Below, one piece after another: positions 37,697 to 48,599 of a stretch of DNA of 64,000 nt; the first letter of the stretch is position 1; the number at the start of each line of letters is the position of its first letter. Origin of the DNA: Mimachlamys varia (taxonomy: Eukaryota; Mollusca; Bivalvia; Pectinida; Pectinidae). The notes below the pieces were generated by a model, which ran no database searches, was not told where the DNA came from, and saw only the letters and a program-made list of their open reading frames with translations. The translations under genes were made by a program, and so were the position numbers. Location of the stretch: assembly GCA_947623455.1 (NCBI GenBank), contig OX392527.1, positions 46,854,401 through 46,918,400 of the forward strand, given 5' to 3'.

Positions 37697-38276
37697 CAGG
37701 GCTCTACAATATTATTTTTTCACACTTGTCCGTTTGGGCAAGTGATTCTAAAATCTTCTTGTCCGACAGCCAAATGCACTTGTCCAAACTTTTCCCACTA
37801 ACTTGCAGAAAAATGTTTGCCATTATGATAATCATATTATAATAATGAACCCAAATTTCGTCAAATCCATATTACACCTGTCAGCGTGTTTCCAATATAA
37901 ACAGATCAATCTTTGTCATGTAAACGCTTATATATAGGGCGATCTCTTAAATACAAACGCAACAGCGATTCAGATTATCATATTCGGAACACATCTGGGT
38001 TTTTAAATAACATACCAATAGCTTACCTCCGTGAATCCCGAATGTGGCCATCGTAGTTCAATCGATCTCTTTGAATTCACATTTTATTGAAAAACGAAAT
38101 GAACAACTCTTGAATTTTGTAAGAAAGACATTTTAATCTTTTTTTGCCATTTCTAAAAACATAGTTTCTGCTAAAAATCACTTGTCCGAGCGGGCAAGTG
38201 AGTATCCTGATGTACTTGTCCGATAGAGATTTGTACTGGTACGTACAAGTCGGACAAGCGTAATTGTCGAGCCCTG
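37697..38276. mobile_element. inverted-repeat element, CAGGGCTC ends, 5-bp target duplication
   Basis: Left CAGGGCTCTACAAT and right ATTGTCGAGCCCTG termini, flanked on both sides by ATCTC (37692-37696, 38277-38281). Subterminal blocks contain repeated cacttgtccg/gggcaagtg motifs in both orientations. CAGGG-type ends are common in hAT elements, but those make 8-bp duplications, so the class is open. No transposase frame is present. Confidence 0.75.
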
Positions 38277-39094
38277 ATCTCATATTCAAAACTTATCAAG
38301 TATGTTACATTTTTGCTTTCACTTTTATGTTGGTACCACATCAGTGTTAGTGAGTCTTGTAGTTACTACTACTTTGAATCGTTATCAAGGTTTATTTCAT
38401 TCGATCACATAAAAGATAATATTTAATGCAAACTCTTTTCTTTTGATTATCTGGGGTAACATTTCATTTTCTCTCAAACCCATGTTAAAATTGTTATGGT
38501 ACAATTTCGTTTTGTCGGGCGGGATGTTGTATGTACAAAATGTATGGTATATGACGGGTGAGAGAGAGAATGATAGTCTAAGGGAGATAATCTGTCATCT
38601 GCATGTAAATGTTAGAACTCTCCAAAAAGGAGGATATATTGTGATTTCGCGGGAGAGAAAATAAACCAATAATGAACGAGAGAGACGTGTTTTTACTCCT
38701 TCCGACAGTCACAGCCAAGCGAAGACATTACAATTTATAGATTTAGTTCGGATTAATTGATATCAGCAATATTCAAGATGACCGCGCGGTTACCGATACA
38801 GTAGCATTTGAAACTCGGTATTTGTAAGCACGCGTCAATTTTGAACTGCCTTCTAACTTCGGCTTGTTGTTGAAGTGGGCCCCACCTGAATAATTTTCAA
38901 TTCTTTGGATTTGTCTGTCAACAGTTTCTTGTTAGTTACCGCTCAGGTTTACTTCTTTCTAGGCTTATTTGTTCATGGTTATCAACTGGATTTTTTTCTG
39001 AATTTTTCAGAATCAAGAAAAATCTCCTGAAGTTACGTATATTGGGCCTTTAATGTACATAAAAAAATATTTAACGCATTTTCTGATATTTTAC

Positions 39095-39275
39095 AGAAGC
39101 ATGACAAGACAAAACCAGTCTGTATTAACGCCATATTTTGTATTTGAAAAAAAATGTTCTTCAGATCATGATTGTTTTGGTAATCACCCCGGTTATAAAA
39201 GTTGGTGGAGATACAACTCCTGTTTTAAACCCTTCGAAACATGCCAAAAAATGATAACATACTCGTCAAAATGAC
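39095..39275 (+). other. possible terminal exon encoding a four-cysteine segment
   Basis: An acceptor-like site (ctgatattttacag, ends 39094) is followed by an open frame to TGA at 39275. The translation includes KKCSSDHDC, then WWRYNSCFKPFETC, with cysteine spacing C-x5-C-x15-C-x6-C. It starts just after the M1 element. No partner exon, signal peptide or poly(A) signal was found, so it may be chance. Confidence 0.2.
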
Positions 39276-39279
39276 ACCA

Positions 39280-40285
39280 TAAAGGTTTTTTGACTTTATC
39301 GATTTGTTTAAACATAAATTGACATACGTATTTGACAACGACACATGTATCTTTCCCCTACGGATAGCCTTTAGAATGAAAGTTCACAGTATCCACAAAA
39401 GAAGCTCTCCCCCACCCCTACTCTAAACATATATCTTGATATATCCATCCATTGTGGAGACCGTTTATATTTAAACGAAAATAAGAAAAGGGTGTAGTCT
39501 TTCCTATTTCCTTTTTAAATATACACGATCTCTACTCCCGATCATGAAAAACTGGTACAAGAGTGTACCCCATCAACGTAAGGTACCTCCAGTATCTGTC
39601 AGTCTCTGATCAGAAATCGTTAAATTGAATATGAAGATTGGAGGTATACTGATAGTACACGTACCTTTCTACAGAGTCAATTTTTGACTAAAACTACTTA
39701 TCGGGCCAATTAGGGTTTATGGGAGCTTTGATTACACATCAGCGCAGTAATATACACTTTTGTGCTTGAAACAATAACAAATTCTACCTGAAAAACGTTG
39801 CATTTTATATAAAATGAAATCGATTTTATCAGGTGTACAGCTTTCATAATATTAATTATCAGATTACAGCATCCATGTTACTAGCAATCAATTTAAAGCA
39901 ATATTTGCTATTGCAATTTCAAAATTCTTATTTCAATAATGTTTGAAATAGTTAAGAAAATAATCAAAATTTTATGTATTTGTTTGATTCAAAGCTGAGT
40001 ACGAAGGTAGGTAACTCTTGACTTGTTTTATTCTATCTGGGGTATACCTACTATAGTTAAATCCCCCGAGTACCGCTATCAATAAATTAATCCATGTATC
40101 GATCGATACAATTACTGATTACTGTTCAGATCAACGGTCTAACGAATATCTTGAAAAACGAGAAAGGACGAAACATTATCTTTACATCTCTTTCCTATTT
40201 CTTAGAGACACTCCTGGTCAATGTCTCGTCAAATGGAGATACGGGTATGGTAACAATAAAACAACAATCTACTCAAATTAGTTTT
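39280..40285. other. non-coding, nothing recognised
   Basis: AT-rich, short frames only. Confidence 0.5.
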
Positions 40286-40287
40286 AT

Positions 40288-41565
40288 AAACAAGAGGCAC
40301 AGAGGGCATGTATCACCAACCTGAATATGTTTGCAATCATCGGGCATTGTTTTCAATAAAAATCCCTCACAACTATTTTCATAAATTGAGTCTCCTTGGC
40401 CTAAGAATGTTCCAGCCTGTATGGGACTTAATACTTCTCTACCCTGAAATGTTTCTGGTCAAATTATCACCCAGGGCATTCTGGTATTGCAGGCATATTT
40501 GTTTGAAGATATTAAAGTATTTGAGAAACTTTACAGCACTCTGTTCAAAGTATCTACTTACCAAGTACCATTATTCTGTGCTATCTAATGAACCAAAAGA
40601 AAATGTGTAAATTTTGTAATATACATTTGACCCTTGTGACCTTGACTGTACGTCAAGGTCATGTATTTTAAGGCAAATCTCTAGTACTTAATACCGGGTA
40701 CCTCCATACAAAGTATCAGTACGCTGGGCCATCTGGTTATCCATAAGAAGGTTTTACATAAACCGATATAACCTTGAAAGAAGGTCAAGGTCATTTAAAC
40801 GAAGAACGTTAAGTTCATACCAGGCATCTTCTGGGCAAGTATCATGCAGTACTCTGGGCCCTTTGGTTATTAAGATGAAGATTTTTAAATGTTTTTTTTT
40901 TTTTCCATATCTAAAACATGTGACCATGCAAGTACATGAAGCTCGAGGTCACTTCTTTCAGGAAATTTTAATTTACCGGTGCCAGGTGGTACCTACTGGC
41001 CAAATAGCACCACCCTAGGTCGTTTACCTACTCAAAAGAAGTTGATTAAAGCTGTTTTTTTTAATTCTCAAATTTTGAACCCTGTGACCTCGAAATTAAG
41101 TACATGTTATTTATTTGAGATGACTTTAAACATTGTATAAAGTAGAACTTCTCGTGCCAGGCAACTACTGACTAAGTATCAGTACTTTTGGTTTTCTGTT
41201 TATTCAAAAGAACACATGGTATATATTTACATATTTTACTCCAGTGACCACGAACGTAGGCAAAACCTGCTCTGAAGTGCAGTTAAATCTTTATTTGACT
41301 CAACTGTATATCATTATAAATTCGAAAATCTCAAATGTGCTCTTCTATTACTTCCGCCAAGGTCATTGTATGAGGGAACATAATAACACTTTATATCAGG
41401 TACATGTACCTAATGGTAAAGCATTCAAAATAATATGCTTAAATCTTTTTTTTTTTTTTTTTTGCAAGTATCAGGACTTTTTGTTATTCAGAAGAGGAAT
41501 TTTAATGATTTTACATAGTTGACCCCTATGATCTTGAAAGGATTTCAATGTTAAATATTTGAAAA
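40288..41565 (+). repeat. degenerate tandem repeat with AGGTCA-like half-sites
   Basis: Begins with aacaagaggcacagagggca, a type of sequence recurrent in bivalve genomes. Units of about 130-170 bases follow, marked by tgaccttga/aaggtcaaggtcat, then a 'gggcaagtatca...ctctgggcc...tggttat' block. Marker positions are about 40638, 40771, 40921, 41089, 41248 and 41530. Units are strongly diverged and there is no coding frame. Confidence 0.6.
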
Positions 41566-42056
41566 AAATAATAATAATAATCGTTTCGTAACGATGAATA
41601 GTGTATAGTGCTATATGGGTTGGCCTGCTGTATGAGGCTGCTAATGTGTTGACTTTCCAGAGACAACAAATACTAACTATTACAAAAGCTTTATCATTTA
41701 TTTTACTTAATATACATTCAGCGTATTTTAATGAACATTTTTTTTGTATATAACGTATATTTATACACTAGCTTTGATAACCTTTATTATAGATAATTGT
41801 TTAAACATAGGATTCCTATATTACATCTTAATAATGATAAAGTATAAAACATCTAATTTTGGATATTTCAGAGTATCAAATTAATATTTAACTTTTCAAA
41901 AGACAAAGTTAAGAAAAGTCTAAAGGTAGGATAGCTAGAATAGATATAGGCCTGGTGAGATTGAGATTGAGTTCGGGTGCATTATAATAAGTAGCTGCTT
42001 TTAATTGCACGACATTCTTTGAAGAGGATGCAAGATCCTTGAATTTGAATGTAAGA

Positions 42057-42450
42057 TTAAAGGCCCGATATACGTAACTTTCGGAAAAACGTGAAGCGAA
42101 AATCAAGCCTAATAACTTATTACATTTAATGATTTAGTTAAGATTAACTGATATCAGCAATATTTAAGATGAATTCTTACGCAGTTACCGGTATAATATC
42201 AGTTGAAACTCGGTATTTGTAAACACGCGTCCATTTTGAACAGTCTTCTACTTTCGGTTTGTTGTTGAAGTGGGCCCCAACTAAATTATTTTCAGTTATT
42301 TGCATTTTTGTGTCAAGAGTTTCTTGTTAGTTACCGCTTAGGTTTACTTCGTTTTAGACTTATTTTTGCATTGTTATCAACTGGATTTTTTTCTCAGAAA
42401 TTTTCAGAATCACGAAAAATTTCCTGAAGTTACGTTTATTGGGCCTTTAA
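42057..42450 (+). mobile_element. TTAA inverted-repeat element M1, copy
   Basis: TTAA|AGGCCCGATATACG at the left and tttattgggcct|TTAA at the right, so both target copies are intact. The body matches the other M1 copies at full length (about 390 bases). Confidence 0.85.
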
Positions 42451-42508
42451 TCACTACTTTTTGTGTAGGGGCATCGAAGAGAGATTAGCAGTTTACGTTA
42501 GAAGGGAC

Positions 42509-42562
42509 ATAACTCGAATACTGTCCAACTTATGTTTTGCAATAGTTATGTCCCTTTCTACA
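42509..42562. repeat. small inverted repeat (agaagggacataac)
   Basis: agaagggacataactcg ... agttatgtccctttct, one short hairpin of about 54 bases directly beside the M1 copy that ends at 42450. Confidence 0.5.
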
Positions 42563-42564
42563 TA

Positions 42565-44420
42565 CAGTACACAACGGTTGACAGTCACTGACATCTTCCA
42601 TTTTCATCTATAAATACAATTCTTCACTATACTATTGGATTTTTTTTATATAAAACTAGCAATGCTTCAGCAATTAAACTAGCAATGCTTCAGCAATTTA
42701 ATAGTATGGGATAAATATACATTGGTATCAAATATAGATCGCATATTGAATTTAGGAATGCGTTTCAAAGTCCAATTGATCAGTTTAGTATACGCATTCC
42801 CGAGGTCGCCTAACTTAAATTTAAATATCTATCTCAAGTATGACGTCTACAAAGATATAGAAATATAAACCACTACAATTGAAGAATACATAGAGTTTAT
42901 CAATATATGTATTTTACCAGACTAAATTTCATTTAATACATTTAAACAAAATGCGTTTTCATGTATACAAGATCAAAACGCGCGTCTTGCATCTGGCTGT
43001 TTTATATCAGTACATTTATGAATTTCACTACAAACGAAACGAAACGAATTTTCGTAAGTAGTGAAATATCGAATATGGATACATTGTGTGAAACATGTAC
43101 AGATTACGAGCTTTATTTTTTTAATAATTGACATTACTAATTCTGTGAATATCAAAACACCCACTCCCTTTTCAACTTAACCTTGGCTATCGATCTTGTA
43201 CGCTTACCCTTCCGGAACACCTGAATGTCTATACGTATACGTTTTTTTTCATTCATATTTTGTCCAGATTTATCGATTTTAGAGTTTGGATAACATTGTC
43301 CAAAGTTAAATATTATAATTATAATCTTTATTTCAGTAATAAAGGCCTCCAGCCCACAGTACTTGACTGTATACATTTATATCAATTTGTCCAAAATTAA
43401 ATATTAGTATACTATATCAATGATATATGCAAAAGGATTTGGTAACAAGCTTAAAGCTTATGTAAAACAATATCCTAGTTTGTGATTGGCATATATTATG
43501 GTAGAGTGATCATGGTTGCAGATTAAAGAATGCTTGTAATATTTCAGAAAATGTCATTTTCTTTTACGTTTGAGCCAACCGTTTTATGATATGTAGAAGT
43601 AAGATTTACGTTTATTAATAAAAGTATTCTCTATCAATATGGTTGTAGGTACATATCATAAGAGATTTGACTAAATCGACCTCTTTTAAATCTCGCAAAA
43701 TATAAATTATTTTAAGAAAATTGTGTTGATCGTTAATATTTTTCACGGTTCTTTCTTCTCTTTTTTTTTGTGAAATTTTACACTAAACTCTTCCTTATGT
43801 TTGCAGTTTTACCGACCATGTAAAACCTTGCTCCACTTACACACGTGTCCAGCAAAAGTTTAGCGTTGCACATATGCTTTACTGCAGACGGTATGCCGAG
43901 CTAGGTAGTAAGGTTCTGAACAAGGGGAATATGACCAGGCACATTGTTATATATGATATATATAAATGAGCTGATCTTAACAGGTACGTTCTCTATCAAC
44001 ATAGAAAAAAACCATTATTAAGGTATTATGAAGACGGCATCCATAGATGACTGAAGAGCTGCATATATTACTGACAGAGATGGTAGAACTTGAAAACGCG
44101 ATGTATGTACATTGTACTAGTATATGTTTTGTATCTGTTGTACGAGCACGTGTATTTGAGCGGGACTTGCATTGGTTAATACATGTGGCATGAGAGCTAT
44201 ACGTGGGTAGTTGGAATGTATGCATAGAATTGCAGGTGAAGTACATGTACATCAATGTACGTGTCATTTAGAGTTGGACAAGAGTAGAGATGAGATTGTA
44301 TTTCATTCAACACCTTACTGGGTACGTATGTATCTTTGCGACGTATGTGTACCCGCCCTTATTTGTTTTACCGTGTATTTAATTTTGACAGACGTTTGTT
44401 TCTTGTTTCAGCGCGTAAGC
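42565..44420. other. non-coding; possible 3' remnant of a hammerhead at 42.97 kb
   Basis: aaaacgcgcgtcttgcatctgg at 42975-42996 resembles the GAAACGCGCGUC end of animal hammerheads, but no CUGANGA lies upstream. Nothing else was recognised. Confidence 0.3.
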
Positions 44421-44424
44421 TCAA

Positions 44425-44544
44425 TACACTCACTGACATGCCATCCAGCAAACGACATTGTCATCCTGTTAATTTCACTGTCTCGTATTTATCAGAGTTT
44501 CGAGATGTCGTTACTTACAGGATAAGTACATTTAAATACGACAA
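44425..44544 (+). repeat. duplicated block, copy A (open reading frame kept)
   Basis: About 114 bases are nearly identical (about six differences) to the minus strand at 47591-47713. Both copies translate without stops as TDMPSSKRHCHPVNFTVS followed by LSEF. A pyrimidine-rich acceptor-like site (tttcttgtttcag) precedes copy A. The family is not recognised. Confidence 0.6.
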
Positions 44545-44729
44545 TACACTACAGAAGCGAGTCAGCATTTGCACGTGTAGATGACGGCAGCTGAAGACAA
44601 ATAGTATCTATATATATCGCATTGTGTGTGTGAAATATATGTTATGAAGATACATGTCTATAATTATATGCATAGACTTTCTTCCAATCACGTGCTGAGT
44701 TGTGATGACAGACAATGTAAGATCATTAT

Positions 44730-45843
44730 CAGGGGCGTAGCTGCCATGTAAGCACATAAGCCCGTGCTTGCACATCATTTTTCCAAAGTATGTGTATCAA
44801 AATCAAGATATTTCATAATTCGACTAATAATCTAAGTCCACTGATAATGTTACTCTTTTTAATCGACTCGTCAGATTAACATGCCAGGCTGCAGGAATTT
44901 GTTTTTCGTATAATAATGTTATAATCGGGTTTTGAGTCATGAATATGGTATCATACAATAGTAATGTAATAACGCCATTGTGACGCCATAACAAATGACG
45001 TCTTCATGGCGTTATATGACTGTCTCGGAAATGAAATTACCTTTTTTATCGAGAAATAAATTTAAGAGTTTTTGTGTATTTTCTCATGAATTTAGGTTAT
45101 GGAATAAATAGAATCTTACGCTCATGTCAATGTTACTGTATTATTTAATATGTCACTGCCCGAAAGGCTCGGGACAAATTATCTAACTTGTTTAATAAAT
45201 CCCATATTACACGTTGACCCTCATGCTTGCAAGATCCTCTATTTAGTGCATCTATATTAGAATAATATAAATATTGCCAATTTTGGATATTGACTTTTCG
45301 GTCAGGTGAAATAAAATGACAGAAAAAATAAGTGATGATGAGCCTGTTAAATTATGCCGAAGAAAATAAGCGAGATGTATAACTACAGCTGTACTTTGGT
45401 TGAAAGCGGCAAAATCACAGTGCATGATACTTACTGAGAGACGTGAATGTAACACAGATGGCTTTTATGTGCCTGTTATTGCATGCTAACGAGTTACAAA
45501 AATGTAATGTCTTAAGAAAGTATGTTTATTGATTTTGTTTTAAGACATCACGGACGTTAAACATATCATCGTATTTTATTTTTACATCAATGATTTGTAT
45601 ACTGATACGACCAAATGGCACAATTTGAAGTAACTGCTAATAAACGCTCGCAGGGCTTGCACATTTAAACACAGTAGCATAAAAGCTATGACTACTGAGG
45701 GAGCATTTTTATCGAAAATTGATCTTAACCCCCCAAATGTGTAAAATTACGCTAAACACCCTATTATACAAATGTAGGTCTAAAACTAGCTGTAACAAAT
45801 TCTCAGGTCCCTGTGCATTGAAACACCTCCAGCTACGCCCCTG
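44730..45843. mobile_element. hAT-like non-autonomous element (CAGGGGCGTAGC ends)
   Basis: CAGGGGCGTAGCTG at 44730 and CAGCTACGCCCCTG to 45843, with subterminal cttgcaca blocks on both sides. CAGGGGCGTAGC ends are typical of hAT elements. The 8-base flanks (atcattat/gttattgg) do not match well, so the element is old or chimeric. An M2 fragment (about 45688-45815) lies inside its right end. Confidence 0.55.
45688..45815 (+). mobile_element. right-end fragment of the M2 element
   Basis: atttttatcgaaaattgatc, aaaactagctgtaacaaat and ctcaggtccctgtg match the right end of the copy at 36.9 kb. Confidence 0.6.
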
Positions 45844-45984
45844 GTTATTGGAGCATAACAAACCATTCCATCCAGTCACATTATTCTGGAACAGGGAAAC
45901 CTGATGAGTAGAAAGACCCCTGTCCCCCTATACTGTTTATGACGTAACCTCCCCTTACACATGTAACTGCTAGGCCTAGTACAC

Positions 45985-46075
45985 GCAATTGATCATGAGC
46001 TCAGTCGTAAATCAATAGTGTAGGAATTCGATGTCATCGATTCGAATCCCGTTCTGACTGAATTTGACACTCAGA
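45985..46075 (+). repeat. tRNA-like pol III head, probably a SINE or tRNA relic
   Basis: gagctcagtcgtaa (A-box-like, from 45997) and gattcgaatccc (perfect B box, 46039-46050) are about 40 bases apart. No cloverleaf with a proper acceptor stem was found, so a functional tRNA is unlikely. Confidence 0.35.
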
Positions 46076-46395
46076 ACGCTGGTGTTGGTTATATCACAGT
46101 TGCTTGAGTTTCTGTCAGTAAATGATAAATATATACATGTATGTGTGAAATGAGCCCCCCATTACAGTAAGGTTCTGTAATGGGCCGCGGCTCCATATAT
46201 ATATATATATAGACATTTTTTTATATATTGACAGAAGTCTATTCTATCTCTATCACTCCTCATAATAAGGTCTCACAAGGTTTGGGTTTCTCTCCAGAAA
46301 ATGATTGACCTTTACATCTTTTGACAATGGTCCAGTATGGTGGCTGCTTTGATGTGATGTCAAAACATTGCTATGCACAAAGTGACAGGATAGCT

Positions 46396-46775
46396 GAACA
46401 AAACTTGAACGCGGAAATTTTGCGTGTGTGTGGTGGGTTTTTTTTTGGGGGGGGGGGGGGGGGGATATTATTTCTGCGGAAGGAGGATACATTTGACTTG
46501 CATTTACAAAATTATCCATCTTTCCAACGTTACCAAGCGTTTTTTCGTACCTCAACAAGAAATGTGAATTTTGATGCAAAAAAAGTAGGTGGGGTCGTTT
46601 TTCCACCTCGAAAGCTTTCCACCCTTAACACTTTATGGCCATTGAGGCGGGGGGGGGGGGCATTTTTATTGAAAATAATTATTGATCTAAACTCTCCAAA
46701 ATTGTAAAATTACTCTCAACACCTTCGTTCACGTTAAAAACTACATGTAGCTGTAACACATTCTCAGGTCCCTGT
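46396..46775 (+). mobile_element. partial copy of the M2 element
   Basis: Shares gcggaaggaggatacattt, ccaagcgttttttcgta, gtaggtggggtcg and the ctcaggtccctgtg end with 36.6-36.9 kb. The left end is missing. It contains a T/G homopolymer block (46441-46463) and a G-run (46649-46660). Confidence 0.65.
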
Positions 46776-46779
46776 GGAG

Positions 46780-47585
46780 AAAAGACTAGGTATAAATGAA
46801 CACAGATGAATAATTGCTACGGTAACACATTTCCTCATCAAGTATTCTTGTTTTATATTCCATTCGAAATACTGTCATACTCCGTTATAGCGACAAAATA
46901 TTGCCGGGAAAGTAAGTGGCTGTATAATGTGGTTAAATGGTGTACGATTACATCGTTACATCTTTAGACTCCGGGACGATATATCTTGGCTTTCAGTAAA
47001 AAGGAAATACTTGTTTATCCATTTTAAATTCTGTTTATATAGACAAACTTTATCTGATAGGTTAATTAAGATATAACAATAATTATTTCATGATTTATAT
47101 ATCAAAATAATTAATAAATAGATTTTATTTCTGCAAGTTTATATATTAAAATGCTATTACAATATGAAATTATAACTGTCCATTAATGCGGCGATATGAG
47201 GTTATTGATTTTTTTAAACCAGTTATTACAAACACGTTGGGTTTGTTTTCTATTACTCAAGTCCCCTCTTGTGTGATAAATTACGACACTGCACACTTGA
47301 AATTGCAAATTAAATGGTCTGCAAAAACGAGAGGAAACAACATGTCATTCAGATGCAATTAACAATGACATATGTTTCAAAAAGGACACACTTGACAACG
47401 ACAGCGCATGCGTCAATCGACCATACGCATGTGCAAACATTCGAATATTTTTTTCGATCTTTGACAAAATTAATATACCCGATAGTTGAGTGTTACCGTT
47501 AGGGTCATCGGTCGAGACGATTACTGATATACAGGGGGCTTACGTACCGGATAATAGTCGCCCGACTGAAGTTGTAAACCTTGGG
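46780..47585. other. non-coding, nothing recognised
   Basis: AT-rich, no supported feature. Confidence 0.5.
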
Positions 47586-47590
47586 CGATT

Positions 47591-47713
47591 TTGTCGTATT
47601 TAAATGTACTTATCCTGTAAGTGGCGACATCTTGAAACTCTGATAAATGCGAGACAGTGAAATTCACAGGATGACAATGTCGTTTACTGGATGGCATGTC
47701 AGTGAGAGTGTAC
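47591..47713 (-). repeat. duplicated block, copy B (open reading frame kept)
   Basis: Inverted partner of 44425-44544. Sequence similarity stops abruptly after tacgacaa on one side and before cactgacatg on the other. Differences are a mix of silent and replacement changes. Confidence 0.6.
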
Positions 47714-47767
47714 CTGACGCAGACCAGTCGACACAATCGCATTAATATATTGACGGGGAAGTTTAGA

Positions 47768-47993
47768 TTGGTTTGGTGTATTTTTGTTTTACGTCCTATT
47801 AACAGCCAGGGTCATTTAAGGACGTACCAGGTTTTGGTGGTGGAGTAAAGCCGGGGTACACGGAGAATAACCACCGACCTGCGGTCAGTACATAGCAACT
47901 GCTCCAAGTGGGTTTCGAACACATGCAACCCAGAGGTGGAGGGCTAATGGTAGAATGTCGGGACACCTTAACCACTTGGCCACCGCGGCCCCT
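47768..47993 (-). mobile_element. tRNA-derived SINE, full length
   Basis: On the minus strand it starts ggccgcggtggccaagtgg (A-box-like) and carries gtgttcgaaaccc (B-box-like), i.e. an internal RNA polymerase III promoter. A conserved body follows (gaccgcaggtcggtggtt, ccaccaccaaaacctgg, ttaataggacgt) and an AC-rich tail. This layout matches SINEs widespread in molluscs; RUDI/V-SINE-like is a possible name, not verified. Confidence 0.8.
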
Positions 47994-48599
47994 TAAGTCT
48001 CATGAATCCTATCAGTAACACATATGTATATGAAGAGTATATTACCTCTATTATATCTAAGAATTGGAAAAGTTCAGCATATCACTGGAACTTTATAACT
48101 ACCGCGTCTGTATTTCCAATGGAAAAAATATATGAACAGATTGAATTTCGTGATTAATGATAGGAAATCATAGTTAATCACTTTCATGTATTTACATTTT
48201 CTACGCATTTTCTCATAGAGGCAGTTACCACCATACGTGTATAACCATAGGCCGTTCCAGAGGGGAGGGGGCGCATCATCAGAAAGCATTGCAAAACATA
48301 CGAGCGTATATTGTGTAGACATATTTATAAAAAAAAATAGGTGCAACGCCCTCAATCAGACTTATACAGTTTATGATATATGTATATTAATTTTGTGTAA
48401 TATGAAATACACCCGACAAATAATTACCCCTCCCCCACCTCTTCCATGTTTCTTTCTCCTCACAATTTGGCTGATATCGATCACACTATGACATTTTGCA
48501 AATGGACTGTTTTCTCAGAACGCTTATCAAAATCTGAATGCATTTTATCTAGTTACCTTCAAAACTATTCCCCTTTAACTTGAACACACAGTTTAAATC

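Larger units (their letters stand above)
36134..38732 (+). mobile_element. LTR-type insertion (208-bp LTRs) inside the M1 element
   Basis: A direct repeat is shared by 36134-36276 and 38525-38677. The right copy is complete (38525-38732), starts TGTTGTA, ends ATTACA (TG...CA) and contains AATAAA. M1 sequence is interrupted with a 4-bp duplication ATTT (36130-36133 and 38733-38736). The left LTR is cut off at 36276 by another inverted-repeat element. No gag or pol frame survives between the LTRs, so this is a TRIM-like or gutted element. Confidence 0.7.
36064..39052. mobile_element. TTAA-flanked inverted-repeat element (family M1), split by an LTR-type insertion
   Basis: Left end TTAA|AGGCCCAATATACG (36062 on) and right end CGTATATTGGGCCT|TTAA (to 39053) are inverted copies with TTAA on both sides. 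The M1 body is present only at 36064-36133 and 38733-39052; the DNA between is foreign. TTAA duplication is seen in piggyBac and Kolobok elements. The superfamily is not settled because no transposase is present. Confidence 0.8.

Noticed and set aside
42975..42996. aaaacgcgcgtct, resembling the 3' half of animal hammerheads.
   Set aside because: GAAA is altered and no CUGANGA with a stem II lies upstream, so no ribozyme is called.
46039..46050. Perfect tRNA B-box-like sequence.
   Set aside because: No cloverleaf with acceptor and anticodon stems could be drawn; kept only as a tRNA/SINE relic.
46253..46707. Overlapping frames of 117 and 128 residues on the two strands.
   Set aside because: They cross G/T homopolymers within an M2 repeat fragment; low complexity and no family resemblance.
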